64,000 bases of DNA from Pseudomonadota bacterium (GTDB taxonomy: Bacteria > Pseudomonadota > Gammaproteobacteria > Steroidobacterales > JBCBZW01): NCBI GenBank assembly GCA_039193195.1, contig JBCCWS010000031.1:1-64000 (forward strand), given 5' to 3'. Shown in pieces: positions 37,201 to 39,482 of the stretch. The notes under the pieces are model-generated. The model made no database searches and had not been told where the DNA came from. It worked only from the letters and a program-made list of their open reading frames with translations. The first letter of the stretch is position 1; each line of letters opens with the position of its first letter. The translations under genes were made by a program, and so were the position numbers.

Positions 37201-37253
37201 GCGTTCGCGAGCGCGCTCCCCGCAAGGCCGGTGAGCCGATAAACTGGGCTTGA
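7218..37253 (+). CDS. giant LEPR-XLL/DUF4347 protein with calcium-binding repeats (10,011 aa), probable surface adhesin
   Basis: One uninterrupted 30-kb frame with a GTG start (AGGGG eight bases before it). There is no Sec signal peptide. A basic N-terminus leads into LEPRLLLSAD at residues 44-53, the LEPR-XLL motif known from very large repetitive proteins. An Ala/Pro/acidic linker runs to about 210, then a DUF4347 domain (about 213-385) with SHG (His278) and YGC (Cys321). Residues about 385-1760 are helical repeats with a recurring DNV..YAW.IF motif. About 1770-5230 holds large mixed repeats, each with an FDIRDYL and an LGPF.L.GGYF landmark. About 5230-9830 is dominated by hemolysin-type nonapeptides (GGxGxDxLxG). 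The last 180 residues are a Pro-rich spacer, a short hydrophobic run and an Arg-rich end. The protein is extremely acidic, and I noticed only four cysteines. Flanking genes suggest dedicated export; adhesion or biofilm function is inferred. Confidence 0.9.
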   Translation: MRHGWHRRLLQGQVARARSLRDFFARRLAPPSCAPAEPWQFEALEPRLLLSADAALLAADVEQLTVAQLDAAAGLDPTSAERLQAHLPEAPAAVGIAPPADPLITFNDPAPAPGDEIPASAVPGEEAGVDEPAEAPSAGEGSAEPPTIHSAVPVEWFDLDAARASLTSDAPAANAPVPAGEGASDAPLPEADVDWLAPLPALAAPIVEAPSPSLVFVDGAIDDYESLLEAIEARVTQASAVDAEVVVTVLDPDTDGVAQINSVLARYDAVGALHIFSHGTVGQLRLGATTLNANEIDRYRSALNEWGDALQPGADLYLYGCELAGDPVGERFVQLLAQATGADVAASEDLTGHAALGGDWDLEYQVGDVAKSALASGEAFASFKGVLDGEDELDLDSDEVREGLLAALEPLLAVFDLFAELPVDLPVGEEQLRDLFQPLQSVLDLQDAAEDLFRLVDAFTFDLNDLDAEIGRLIGLGAFQPEAPEHISRLVDTLNGEFDLGLTTEGFDYTEYRPYIASLVAGNLFSFTALADPIGDLLSNADDARADDLPFDPGSAADNEALASLINERFPDTITETVGANFDFSPYRNEVWQLLGNALTFDPGESLDSIGSLIGLAAGEQIDLTSLPQIAALAAELGLEVASEAEAYAALVFSLEASLDLLGEALRLGVFDITGDIPALRTALEGALGESFADLSEATFDAFRSELLEYLNGNLTELLGRQENVDALSSIVGFLRSDADQLASIEAALAELDLYVGEGLTADTLGEFIPSLAQALGLELLLGVDDYPAVADTIGFAGDFDPADADARNSLESFVLGRFPEVFVTGLGADNVVNYAWSIFELIRDDADDQLLAIGEAIGLGEGFPFNFALEEHREALASALALDPGTITSTNVGEFLGQALGLVGVDYDFQSELAQVYDTRSLGDMARLARTLESSDGRVDGADLLSISEASTSLYGELLFADLQADQIALALGLDSFDPQSPTDLAALQVELSARYGSEIISQLDADNVPDAFEWQLFRIYQPDWLSNSLIELGETLGLQIDPTFDVDEPATLQALQSELENAFGFEIFPDGAVLSAESLVEYLPFIDGLLQGPDADGNFNPWTTEGRESEVGALYATIRDALFTAPDGSGEFTVSMRVLQLLLEDIVFPEYSGESPAPPTSPLGVSLVAENVASYAWAVFDFNQPNFLADNAQAIADALGITDAGGFDPDNVDHLDLLAAALGEEFPDLQFTDGNLSPSNIQLVLVQVNDWLNEETTSLEDLLFDAIGDTRYTSLLAAAEVFDLENDQDRRDLQLYIEASYGIRIDGGLRIEPDAQNRPANFDDFTWTILNRLDSNYIADNTDAITASYTLTGGRSFDAANAQDVDVLESALQADGRLLGEDLTPDNLVQFLPEVFRWLNQPLAGEQAVEPSIDVDITDLDELLAIQVQINEVEAEAGVALTDFVGTLSATNLPLYAWHITGLLQPNFITQNANVIAELAGIDFTFDLNNQAHLDAAGALVGIDAGVLSVANLSDFFAEFSLLLGDSFDLANGAALLGDALGLGAAYDADAQADVTALIDELNRVFDLGLDPNTLPENFDANLYLPQVGEIAGAVDLPAVEGAVIDFVSNANLGAALDLIADFDTAALSNWDQLAGALNLRFAGDADFDALVAQITGDPSASLTGEDLQGDIDTYGPFLSYIARIAVDELSITGFVDQIGSALGVIFDVRTITDVLASLTGEDPDADLATLIAAAEGVLADGASVDLLLQYLADVYLPSLSASADFEGVAVTAAYNADTQALNLGLEVNLATELVTDVSEGDVQSLLNELLQPLRSDEVFASIPGLGDVDFADVGSLSIDEVVLGGEVALAVDVAVDLSEALDGDDATAVGVDDVTVDVAELTPTVSLDLDGIDVELRFSDADRVTILGGDASFRASVPLTDAPTLNFASTGQSITETVDQWIDELQFDLVAAFDATLPLGATVGGDLDLGATFGSPILTLSSEDALDLSALEVLIDLDIGALETNLQSLFAPLADLNFDGVDFPFEIPQTGLGAILADLGNLLDFAGSITDFYDLIAAFTFEVADFEADLAALLGVIDPLGDDLAALAAALEDLFDVDIDLPSFDPSEYLAEIASYLSLNGIDLSSLGLEADFDIRDYYEALQALLGLAELPVNLDDIRIELGDALGSLPTLSGLLRYITNTQLTTFSGELDLGPLSLAGGFFVEDGVKALRIDLLIEADGQASDSFSEADLVTALVGDADDPNDSGLLGDVGGAQAVLDLIGAEAGDLGVSLSGSTDVTVEGNVLVDLSAVIDLTDLIDASEALTDDDLYLDLRALEVDGRLRADAVDFSINFAGDVSVGVADGLLDVTAGLALASVINEAFDENEDGLISLGELGEGFSNLAGLSLAGSGALTGAFNAALPLSVSAENFDASELGSPILFVDDVNVFDEIDPSVSVDIDLTALQDTLLEMLASLAELVPDVDLLPFDLPDIGLAELFAGVAELFDLEAPTLAFLDLFALEVPDFGTVDLFGFDISLFGLELGELLNLGVEFDFNLPGDWEALRERLAALFPHLDLDGITLSLGNWTDYFAEIYTLLNFEALSLALDLPALDLGEFDIDLGEFVVGDIGDFLARLAFHFNTDFGLDLDLQAPDLSGLFAELLSLQLPDFDIREYLEAFAGLLELPDAPLSFDAIRGEIEALLYRVPTLGGLIDFLGEFHFATVFSDLELGPFTLGGGYFADVEELRLDVAFDATGELSSLVTLTDLADALTSVLGELGSDADVAALLGDGFDSLDLELTGSSFVTALAGLAAETSVGVSLSDLLDGDDQTQAGSDDVFLEVDAFDAIASLRLSELLTEINFADAVRLGVEGGEVLLLAGIALEADLGRYTLADGSIADYLAGPPPGDLGEGEVVWRTQASAEATLPLQLEINGADFSSLGSPVLLISNPDVFADPSQLAVTVDLDLTELRMTLLDILEPLASAAVDFADLPFDLPDVGLDEFFAEIGNLLDFATPAIEFFDLFAVDGVDFGALGFDITGFGIELQDLLDLDNPFDFTLDADWDALAAYLEDLFPSLDGLNLSLGNWQSVIAELFVLLRFEAIALNIGIDLPDGFDIDLEIGPFLSRLAAVLAADFGVDIDLEVPDFTGLLPELVSLGLDGFDIRDYLPAFAALLDLPEVPVSFDAIRVDVDNLFRDLPTLGQLIDYLVEVKLGNLTGSLALGPFTLSGGYFADLEEIRLDLEVDAEGSAATTVSLADFEEALVGEDGVLSGIDAVTAITDLIGSSADGLGVSLAGSTQVTVTGAVAAAASAGIRLADALDGNGFSGDDAFLTVDRFEADGEIELSDLEFSLAFGPDGDVIDVGIVNGLIDIVAGLTLDEPLSFVIGDSLGDLAFSLTGESFAVLPISADIGGVDIDQFGRPVLLIENPELFPMIFDVEDELAGLAALIGEVDFDVDDQADWDALAQLLNDRFDSSIVDGDLNLDSWRARAEEILVLLQFDALQEALGLEGLDLQVEAEFDIFLAALLVRLTTDYSAFITPDVDTGEVDLSGAFDNLTDLLGLDLFAAFPIDASVDLDISLLVDTILDIVEPLADLRPNLDDLDFTLPGGITLDDIFGGLTDLFDLEAVIGRFVDLFALELGAFGPFGFNIEGFVTELADLLDLGVDFDVDLQADWDALAARLSELFPALDLPSDFLSLGNWTDYLAEIYIVLNFDALLAQLDLRFPEVDLSGLTLDADFSVFLDYLLFTLNTDFGLSLDLDLPNFDGLLPELFSITLDGFDIRDYLDDFQLLLGLPEVPVSFDAIRLDVADVFLNFPSLSQLVDWIVDTQLGSFDGGVDLGPFRFIAGYDAGAQSLFFDVIFDADFGVTFEDISLESLAADLEAWLEPILGDAQLQELIGFAGDGVGFDADFMGDVGINAGLLFDVGLAADVADFSNFALDDIVLSLNEVSGAVELAVTELVVEVSLGGVGIAIGNIDEETFGEIALTGTLGLANAPAQVNLQALTDDGGFGAFIDGLDFDATISIDVFLPLFLSTDPDNPIPEELAAALNSFQPVIIYQNLDFDPTDPGEGGEFILGVNLDFGALLSIGVDAGAGGLFESDLLTSDIPLLGQSLTDLFGLDVQLTDVQAQIVAALATIPAVTVRFAREGENYRVEFQDGDLDELNEALTDGVLGDWFGETPLRFVQVDTDDDDVLDAGIVVLDLDLQLDLLDLELPLDFDLAALGALPAPFEEFADFLDSFLAVGAGGTLTLGADISLDGTIGLDLSDLTGVGPRVLLGDDFGAGVNLGATGEGLEFTAALETPLGEFGLFVREGSATIESANAGEPAFGVLVDTAGATAALSEVDVDGEDGDAVADLYVVEDVGFTLVTPNLIFSAALPLYFPTEALPVGGYTDDFQVDNVLTFTGALDTSVTDGISLSVAEFDAPDLAASISIIGLVNDPTFIVDSIDGLFEGLQDLLGSGLAVDVPVVGDGFEAASGFIGDLRDAVLAPLQEALADAGNPSTIELLQQVLFDSLGQLVTLRTEFSVPAFAAELGAFIGLAEGERFDVLNDDHWSALDALVDDADVSRDTAGEIDVLEAIATALDDFLTDQVLDPFLVDDEDLDGDIQRLLVNVNAASQIGVLVTDREIQLNLSLADVIATFEIPLDFQAAIPGFAFEVDGGIEVVMDYLLDLGIGFYADPVVVSADGVEFGDSYLYLDILGDEAQFNVSASLPDDFSANAVIGILEATLEEIVDTDGASRIEGTIALDISDQDPLVADNFEDGRLIILSLTGDQVSEIGLVTARVIRADLDLLADADFSAAIGFGGGSQFPEIEAEIRYFQEFSGSFTVGVGFRADPTSPSILISNAALDLGAFISEFMAPVLEVIQDITDPIAPLIELANTPLPVLSDLSGEDVSFLDIVAVGEDGARFAAFVEQIAFVIELIDAIPTNTDTVMIPLPNVVFGNTGIDLGDVFGEEFDGLEFIDLSADLVGDDADTDGIDMDAFSGADSFDSRLDQSGAGMATSNFSRTLTTGSGSLEIPLLTDPGTVFQLLLGNVDYLASNPVDLFIYDLPSFELGAEFGASFPIFPGLNAFLGGGVSIGIDFAFGFDTVGIIEFLETDDVADIFNGFFIVDDPTPGDGDDPDEAYISAGIEAGASLGIGGLVEVGVVGGVEATIGFDLADPNDDGRMRVDEIGERFLLGPQCIFDIGGTVDVGLAAFLWVGIDVPLIGEVTIFSDEFELFSATIADFSIECPPVEPPVLVDQSNVEQVILANGETGARLMDDPVAPDAAGALATGGTLTLNMGDRAGDRRNVNTDGGDERFEITQVESEDGIVTRVKYLGFEEEYLNVGTIVVNAGDGNDDIVVKALEGSGLTVVANGGEGNDYITVSGGATLIADGGAGNDTIIASSGDDQLDGGSGNDYIQAAEGNDFIRGGAGSDTIHGDAGDDIIYGDDEAAVDAADTGTVAREAGDVIFGWDGDDEIYGSRFDDTLAGGAGDDLVFGAAGDDAISWYDDAYEWPEGFIGVRGQGGGDDVIEGGEGDDRLILLGANDGVGQSIDAVVDNALRDGSVGIDWGDRGEITFDDIELLDLTASTGGDTITFGDLRASDLMQVDVGMGGERRFEERTVTDENGESFVTIVPVGDNDGAADTLVLQGGASDRDFFEVFTENEFWQIDRYDRDLVPDGEPENADAALITSFTLNQSSASEDGDRLVIQAFDSVSDDDLVDDFLDGRGVTNQLALLTLEAGAGNDTVFGSRYGDTLSAGAGDDVISGGRGVDSFQDGGGTDTLFETVGQDGEPIDFFISDQSLIIGLYDDAQAGTTQTFEDQWGNTVTTSAAFDGAAEIESLLDENGQAVFEIVTLTGVGTDAFRSANTFVVQDFTGEELILDGFEGSDTYLIGLSAPEVSVRPGAFYDTLFTVDDTGLAGNDALVVSGSPGDDLFHFLTEGNDGLVRRLDGDGLFEAFASFNVDELVDDLLDQSETPQEDDGVRDTGSLLPGRVFDDEVNTQTISYITSDGNIIADISFRGGDGDDVFVFDDTARSLEVYGDDGDDSFFVGNVLEQVIETQDDGSLLPVVTAITDGVGFGARLFGGAGDDYFEVNRNVAELWLYGEDGDDIFFLKAHLTYTPFDETSSEDVDALEAALLDAGLIDANTDVTVDNVEEFFLLAQQLLIDNDVAFEDDPQDYDDIAEALGNFLRQSTRESVEGQDQVNLTSRAGENDQVSYVRNAPVYIFGGEGFDSVVIAGTAIADEFYVFTEIDPATSELVQRIYGAGLVVEEIVGVEQLVLITGGGDDVVFVYGSLPGQNIIINTGSGDDTVEVGGDLGFGTFIIPERGSDVIADQATTVVDSVEFTYTRWNAYDFFERGFFSLFYDVPQRVSAESGSRTVEVWGTDIRVTRTSETDIVTGEAFEDLVDQFILDLIADLQANDTNPDDDDLVVDGEFVNWWWHTSIPQSGLELPQLSFTEQFDFPDEPVDSEDINSSAQSIGLFSAVVLTIVDDGSGVDEDGNPVPIDAGGLTETVEFSLTEFEAFIASEWEDPSTGDPFSDEIGRNVDLGVSDRVRVYDGLFPYTFVSDWFFGFWLFGFGELRADISDFERLESIDLEAGDSSSIRTVIGTVTVAEETDTFVAPETRALDSFSGNLELVGAIGDDTLIINNQFGSDFPSGTLIEYRDEDTPAEDDPDGVQLTGFGIDGAAQVVFEGFNTINFNFSDASDVLTIDYTEPGTTLVLNLAGGDDSVQVNANAADLTIVGDADGLVTRRIWDDLNGDGVVQEDTEITIVREEDQSENPDPQGSDRVTVGNGDGSLEDILGPVVFLGDGGSDEAGTDALVLTSDGRTDSLAPIIDLLTFTIDGVSFDGGAIDGLDGSTDDDVLIAYDDVETLRVDLGSGADDVLVAGVEAVLELNTGAGDDQIIVSSDRELRAGSLSAIAFDMTIDAGTGTNTLVVDDSVDSTGDVVTIDEDEIRGASAGLITYFADPNAGSFAGGLAFYAGTGSDEISVNGLRAHDLTQLFSNDGNDLVVVEASVNQGILEVFGEGGADTLDAQASGLGVALIGGRGDDTIIGSSGTDLLVGGAALIVRDGSFRLTRVDAEVLEDGDDRIEGRDGADVLVGGTGADELFGEAGGDTLVGDLASILWSAIDQTVIEVDSRGGDDTAGAGDTLSGGIGGDLLLGGSGEDSLSGDDGADTLVGDHALYLAEAAVLVRLTSVSTGTGARDELIGGVGKDILVGGAGGDELEGNEGADVLFGDSADIIGDDGSDAANDLLAIDADIGGNDVLAGGGAADLLVGGAGADELTGGDGDDLLLGDAGSISRTEDGTVLRVSTTNAAIGGDDRLAGDGGRDVLLGGAGADELSGGAGRDVLLGDAGLVVYADGSDDADDVFTDAVGSGAGDVLLGGDANDVLLGGDGDDHLEAGAGDDVLVGDHGLLRRDAQGGLERVESVDPGAGGDDALLGDEGADILIGGAGGDELTGAGGADILLGDSGTVVASDGSAEANDVFTSFVGTGAADMLFGDADADLLLGGEGADLLDGGEGADVLLGDHGAITRDESDGITQILTVDVPSGDGDTLFGREGNDWLLGGAGGDQLEGDGGDDILLGDGGRITLDGLGSVLRVESVDAGVGGADVLDGGEGEDQLVGGAGRDVLLGGAGNDILLGDGGTLVGADGSDAANDVFTDFVGTGDDDELFGDTGADLLLGGDGADRSEGGEDDDVLAGDHATIVREADLQIIDVRSTNIALGGDDVLHGDDGDDVLLGGAFADLLTGGLGADVLVGDAALLLLNTTGQRLRLETLDPSAGASDTLDGQEGDDWLLGGAADDSLTGGAGNDLLLGDSGTIVGADGSEQADDVFTSAVGTGAGDILSGGEGDDLLLGGDGADELSGGDDADLAFGDHGYITRDGAGAVLLALSTDLADGGDDALSGGLGSDVLIGGAGNDQLAADADGDVLIGDAARISFAGLASVLRVESLAGDLGGADTLTGSAGDDLLIGGAFADVLIAGAGDDVLLGDSALVVGDDGSAQANTITTTFIGTGAMDQLFGDEGVDLLIGADDADELVGGSQDDVLLGDHGLIVRDAAARVLEVRSTETLTGADDLLLGDAGDDLLIGGFGADSLSGALGNDTLVGDAGLALFSGVNVRLRVETVDPAIGGADVLDGEDGDDALFGGADSDTLTGGNGRDILIGDAGLIVGADGSDAANDIFTDAVGTGGADMLFGNGGNDVLLGGDAADLLDAGAGDDVLAGDHAVLVRNAQEALITLDSLEVASGSGDVLTGGSGNDALVGGAGDDELTADQGEDILLGDAGRITYDGLGTVLRVESLEAATGGTDTLDGGEDDDILIGGAAGDLLRAGAGNDVAFGDAGIVVGADGSGLADDAFTAFTGTGGDDVLLGDAGADLLFGGDGVDDIAGGTEDDVLVGDHGAVTRGADLAITDVTSSDTAAGADDTLRGEDGDDVLLGGAGADFLSGGLGADTLAGDNVVVLLNGTSLRVRVESLDAGIGGDDTLDGDAGDDVLLGGAGSDTLSAGSGVDVLLGDAGRITYDGLGTVLRVESLAAATGGMDTLDGGEDDDILLGGADADVLMAGAGDDIVFGDAGTVVGADGSELADDAFTSFLGTGGDDILFGDAGADLLFGGDGADDITAGTEGDVLLGDHGVVTRDDNRILLQVTSTDTGSGGADTLHGEAGDDLVIGGADADFLSGSLGDDILLGDSGTVLANGISLRLRVESVDAATGDADTLESGEGDDILLGGAAADVIRAGAGDDIVFGDAGTVVGADGSDLADDVFTSFVGTGDDDVLFGDAGADLLFGGDGADDITGGTEGDVLLGDHGAVTRGGDLAIEAVTSADTAAGGADALRGEDGDDVLLGGAAADYLSGALGDDTLLGDSGTVLLNGTSLRIRVETLDAAVGGDDTLEGDAGDDVLMGGTGGDTIGGGAGDDVALGDAGVIHFEDGSTQANAILTSLAAVGTGGDDAITGDQGADILLGGDGADTLDGGTEGDVLVGDHADVERDDMLVVTSVATGEGGDDEITGDAGEDLLIGGAGNDTLSGGFDGDFLLGDAALVIRDGSLARHETIDVTVGGDDLLIGDGGDDYLIGSIGNDRLYGGMLAGVVTGSDRDVLFGDIATVETTDGRADVLSTREPALGGDDEINGNEGADLIFGGFGQDLISGDEGDDVILGDNGAIELAGAAATRVVTSDADGTTGASDTISAGEGDDIVLAGMGGDTIDVAGGDDLVIADNGEVRRDAAGVLLAVDATHLDQGGGDTVIANDGRLTAILGFGNDTLNAIDGTHTVFGDFGRLTYTNGVLTEARSFDTAESSAGADTINVGQSNSIIVGGAFGDLITQDGGESLILGDSGMVTWDEAGVLIRIVTDEDLAGAADRVDLRDGSGVTLLGEGADILTAGDGERVVIGDGGEIDYADGIIVRIASTDTDEGSGGADSVSLGDGDAVVVGGVAGDRLTQGDGDAIILGDGGFMQFNTLGELSSINTAATQPGGDDEAIVGDGNHVILLGLGEDSATAGDGINLVVGDNAAVEFNNGIVSFVLTTDLFDDRGGVDRLIVGDGESIVFGGVAGDVIEAGNGSHVLFGDGGEASFIADPQPGGDGELQLNALANFQVGILAFGSSERSVPGLGGDDAITAGDGGSVLIGGAGNDTLTSGAGSDIVIGDGAQAQFVDGATGELRTTDTDERWAGDDTIVTGAGDDAVAGGLGSDTIDVGTGRDAVVGDEGEFFFVADEEGDPRTLDIVRSGNPLLGGDDTMVSTAGDDIFIGGAGADTASTGEGDDTLIGDGGQVTRLGERFVAETIDPLTGGDDSLDSGAGQDILIGGFGSDFFVGELGTDIIIGEYARFIGTNQLGDSLVTLAPDVLDLASNQILTLYDSLFGELDEVQVRTTVAVEDLIVAVKQPQAPDGAPQGAIQVAEETSLLKRLTGQSGSSNAPPSPPAPPPDTPADTDGLPQAPGVPEAAPAPAGANPALGDGRDGGGAHFEEHDRSASVAFWEQPVDTRGAGAAAVIGAVAWRVRERAPRKAGEPINWA
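13610..18760 (+). repeat. four long tandem repeats inside the giant protein
   Basis: FDIRDYL-type landmarks begin near nucleotides 13622, 15177, 16649 and 18505, and the LGPxxLxGGYF-type strand recurs about 180 nt after each. Spacings are about 1555, 1472 and 1856 bp, giving units of roughly 490-620 residues. Each unit also repeats LPFDLPDIGL, LSLGNW..Y.AEIY and PVSFDAIR-like blocks. The copies are diverged, which argues for old duplication followed by independent drift. Confidence 0.75.
23190..36690 (+). repeat. hemolysin-type calcium-binding repeat region with 58-residue modules
   Basis: Dense GGxGxDxLxG-type nonapeptides fill this stretch, apart from a more diverse block at about 24.0-28.2 kb. 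From about 28.4 to 34.4 kb they are arranged in modules of about 175 bp (58 residues), alternating a nonapeptide block with a hairpin of the type GDAGxIxxxGxxLRVES. The same module type recurs near 29951, 31001 and 32051 (period 1050 bp, six modules) and again at 32750 (699 bp, four modules). The nonapeptides are expected to fold as calcium-filled beta-rolls once outside the cell. Confidence 0.85.
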
Positions 37254-37264
37254 GCGGTGTCGTG

Positions 37265-37282
37265 GGGCGAGCGAAGTCGCCC
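37265..37282 (+). terminator. hairpin after the giant gene (weak terminator or attenuator)
   Basis: A perfect 6-bp stem, GGGCGA (37265-37270) with TCGCCC (37277-37282), encloses a 6-nt loop, 12 nt after the giant gene's stop. Only a mixed pyrimidine stretch follows, so termination would be partial at best. It could lower expression of the downstream machinery relative to the giant gene or stabilise the 3' end. Confidence 0.35.
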
Positions 37283-37317
37283 TAGCTTTACCTAGTAACC
37301 ACTGAAGGAAGAATTAA

Positions 37318-37629
37318 GTGTCATCGAAGGAACCGACTGCCAAGCCCAGCCTCGAGGGTCGTACGATCAAGTGGGATGATGGCGACATGGAGACCTCCTA
37401 CGCCAACATCTGCAACATCTCGAGCACGCGCGAGGAGATCACCCTGCTGTTCGGCACCAACCTGACCTGGCAGCCGTCGCAGAAGGAAGTCACGGTGCAG
37501 CTGTCCAATCGCATCGTCATGAATCCCTACGTGGCCAAGCGCCTGCTGCTCATGCTCGATGCGACGATCAAGAACTTCGAGGCCACCGTCGGCGAGTTGA
37601 AGATCGAGACGAAGCCGGCCAAGGGATGA
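37318..37629 (+). CDS. DUF3467 family protein
   Basis: A 103-residue protein with a GTG start, preceded by GAAGGAAG six bases upstream. The body matches DUF3467: a YANICNISSTREEITLLFGT strand pair, a VTVQLSNRIVMNPYVAKRL segment and a final long helix. No signal peptide or membrane segment is visible, so it is expected in the cytoplasm. It sits 64 nt after the giant gene and 35 nt before the GAF-HlyD gene, in the same direction. DUF3467 has no established function that I know of. Its small size, soluble nature and position directly after the export substrate would suit a substrate chaperone or assembly factor. The strand-strand-NPY-helix layout loosely recalls half of SecB, but that comparison is speculative. 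Confidence 0.85.
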   Translation: MSSKEPTAKPSLEGRTIKWDDGDMETSYANICNISSTREEITLLFGTNLTWQPSQKEVTVQLSNRIVMNPYVAKRLLLMLDATIKNFEATVGELKIETKPAKG

Positions 37630-37664
37630 TCGAAGGGGCTCCCCCAGGGCCCCCGTAAACCTCT

Positions 37665-39482
37665 ATGGATTCGCTTCCGCCGGATGAGCCTCGCTGGCGC
37701 GCCCTCGGTAACGCCACAGACATGCCTGGCGCCGCGTCCGCGTGGCTCGCCCTTCAGAGCGATCACCTCGGCGATGTCATCGACGCGGTCGTCGTCATCC
37801 GTGAGGCGGACGGCATGCTCACACGCGTCGCCTCCGTGCCCGAGCGCGGCAGCACGCCGCAAGCGCTGCGTGACCTGCTCGAACGTGCCGTCGCCGAGCG
37901 AGCCGGGCAGGTGAACGCGGGCGGCGAGTGCACCGATGCCGCCGCCCCCTTGCTCTGGGCGGGCGAGCTGATCGGAGCGGTGGCCTTCCGCCTGCGCAGG
38001 CGGGGCGAGGCATCGCACTCGCTCGTACGTGAGCTGCGCTGGGGCAGCGGTTGGCTGCTGGCGCGGCTGGTGCAGCTGTCGGCGGACGGGTATCGCCGGC
38101 GAAGCGAAGAGGCCGCCGAGGTCGCTGAGACGCTCGCCGCCGTGCATGCCGCGGACTCGATGAGCGATAGCGCTCGCTCGCTGGCGACGCGCCTCGCAGC
38201 ACGTCTGCGCTGTGATCGGGTGTCCGTAGGGCGTTACCTGCGCGGCCGTTCCCGCCTGCAGGTGGTGTCTCACATGGCGATCGAACCGAAGCGCATGAAC
38301 CTCGTGCGCAGCATTGAGCAATTGATGGACGAGACCATCGATCAGGGCACGAGTGTGCTGGCGCCCGCGGCCATCGAAGAAGTCCCGCCGCTGATTCGCC
38401 GCGAGCACCAGCGGCATCTGCGCGAACACGATGTGGATACCGCCCTGACCGTCGTGTTGCCGAACGGCGCGGGCGATGAGCCGCCCTGGGGTGCGCTCTG
38501 CCTGGAGCGAGGGGCGGATACCCCGTTCACCCCTGAGGAGAGCGAGGCCGTAGAGAGGATCGCGCTCCTCAGCGGACCGGTGCTGGCAGTGCGGGAACGT
38601 GACGAGCGCTGGATCGGCAGCAAGCTCGGGGCAGCCTGTGTGCATCAGCTGCAGCGGCTCATCGGACCTGGCCATCTCGGCCTCAAGGCCAGCATGCTCA
38701 TGCTTACGATGTTGATCGCTGCCGCCTGGTGGGTGCGCGGAGACTTCCGCGTGACCGCTGACGCCCGGCTGCAGGGGCAAATCACCCGCACGGTGGCGGC
38801 GCCGATCGACGGCTTCCTGCGTGAGGCGCCGGTGCGTGCGGGCGATCGTGTCAATCGCGGCGATCTCCTCGGCCAGTTAGACGAGCGCGATCTGCGCCTC
38901 GAGCGCCTCGCGCAGACAAGCCGCCGTTCCCAGCTGGCCCTGCAACTGCAGGACGCCCAGGCGCGTGGTGAGCGCGCGGAGGCGAGCGTGCTTGCGGCGC
39001 AGATAGAACAGGTGGAAGCGGAGGTCGCCTTGCTCGATGAGCAGATATCGCGTATGCGCATCGCGGCCCCCTTCGATGGCCTGGTGATCAGCGGTGACCT
39101 AACGCAGTCGCTCGGTGCGTCGGTCGCCCGGGGGCAGGTGCTGTTCGAGATCACTCCCCTGGAAGGCTATCGGGTGCAGATCGACGTTGACGACAAGGAC
39201 ATCGAGCACCTGGCGATCGGTCAGCAGGGGGAGCTCGTGCTCGCCTCCCTGCCCAATCAGCGCTTCGATATTGAAGTGGTAAGGCTTACCCCGTCGTCCA
39301 AGGCGCAGGACGGGCGCAACGTCTTTACGGTCGAGGCACAGGTGACAGCGAACGACGAACGCCTTCGCCCGGGAATGGCGGGAATAGCTAAAGTGTCGAT
39401 CGGCGAGCGCAGGGTGGTGTGGCTGTGGAGCCGCACCTTCATCGATTGGCTCGCCCTCACCTACTGGCGTCTGGCCCCATGA
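37665..39482 (+). CDS. GAF-domain / HlyD-type membrane fusion protein
   Basis: A 605-residue protein with three parts. Residues 1-315 are cytoplasmic; a GAF-like sensor fold is readable at about 150-315, ending with the typical WGALCLERGADTPFTPEESE segment. A single membrane helix lies at about 338-357 (LGLKASMLMLTMLIAAAWWV). Residues 360-600 form an HlyD-type periplasmic adaptor: a lipoyl-like half (VAAPIDGFLREAPVRAGDRV), a coiled coil at about 405-460, the second lipoyl half (RIAAPFDGLVISGDL) and beta-barrel domains. Such adaptors bridge an inner-membrane complex to TolC. The GAF part suggests that adaptor assembly or activity responds to a small cytoplasmic signal or to another protein; the ligand is unknown. 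The stop overlaps the next start (ATGA), implying translational coupling. Confidence 0.88.
   Translation: MDSLPPDEPRWRALGNATDMPGAASAWLALQSDHLGDVIDAVVVIREADGMLTRVASVPERGSTPQALRDLLERAVAERAGQVNAGGECTDAAAPLLWAGELIGAVAFRLRRRGEASHSLVRELRWGSGWLLARLVQLSADGYRRRSEEAAEVAETLAAVHAADSMSDSARSLATRLAARLRCDRVSVGRYLRGRSRLQVVSHMAIEPKRMNLVRSIEQLMDETIDQGTSVLAPAAIEEVPPLIRREHQRHLREHDVDTALTVVLPNGAGDEPPWGALCLERGADTPFTPEESEAVERIALLSGPVLAVRERDERWIGSKLGAACVHQLQRLIGPGHLGLKASMLMLTMLIAAAWWVRGDFRVTADARLQGQITRTVAAPIDGFLREAPVRAGDRVNRGDLLGQLDERDLRLERLAQTSRRSQLALQLQDAQARGERAEASVLAAQIEQVEAEVALLDEQISRMRIAAPFDGLVISGDLTQSLGASVARGQVLFEITPLEGYRVQIDVDDKDIEHLAIGQQGELVLASLPNQRFDIEVVRLTPSSKAQDGRNVFTVEAQVTANDERLRPGMAGIAKVSIGERRVVWLWSRTFIDWLALTYWRLAP

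Noticed and set aside
39419-39478. Upstream start for the M50-HlyD gene
   Set aside because: It lies inside the preceding gene and would break the ATGA coupling seen at 39479-39482.
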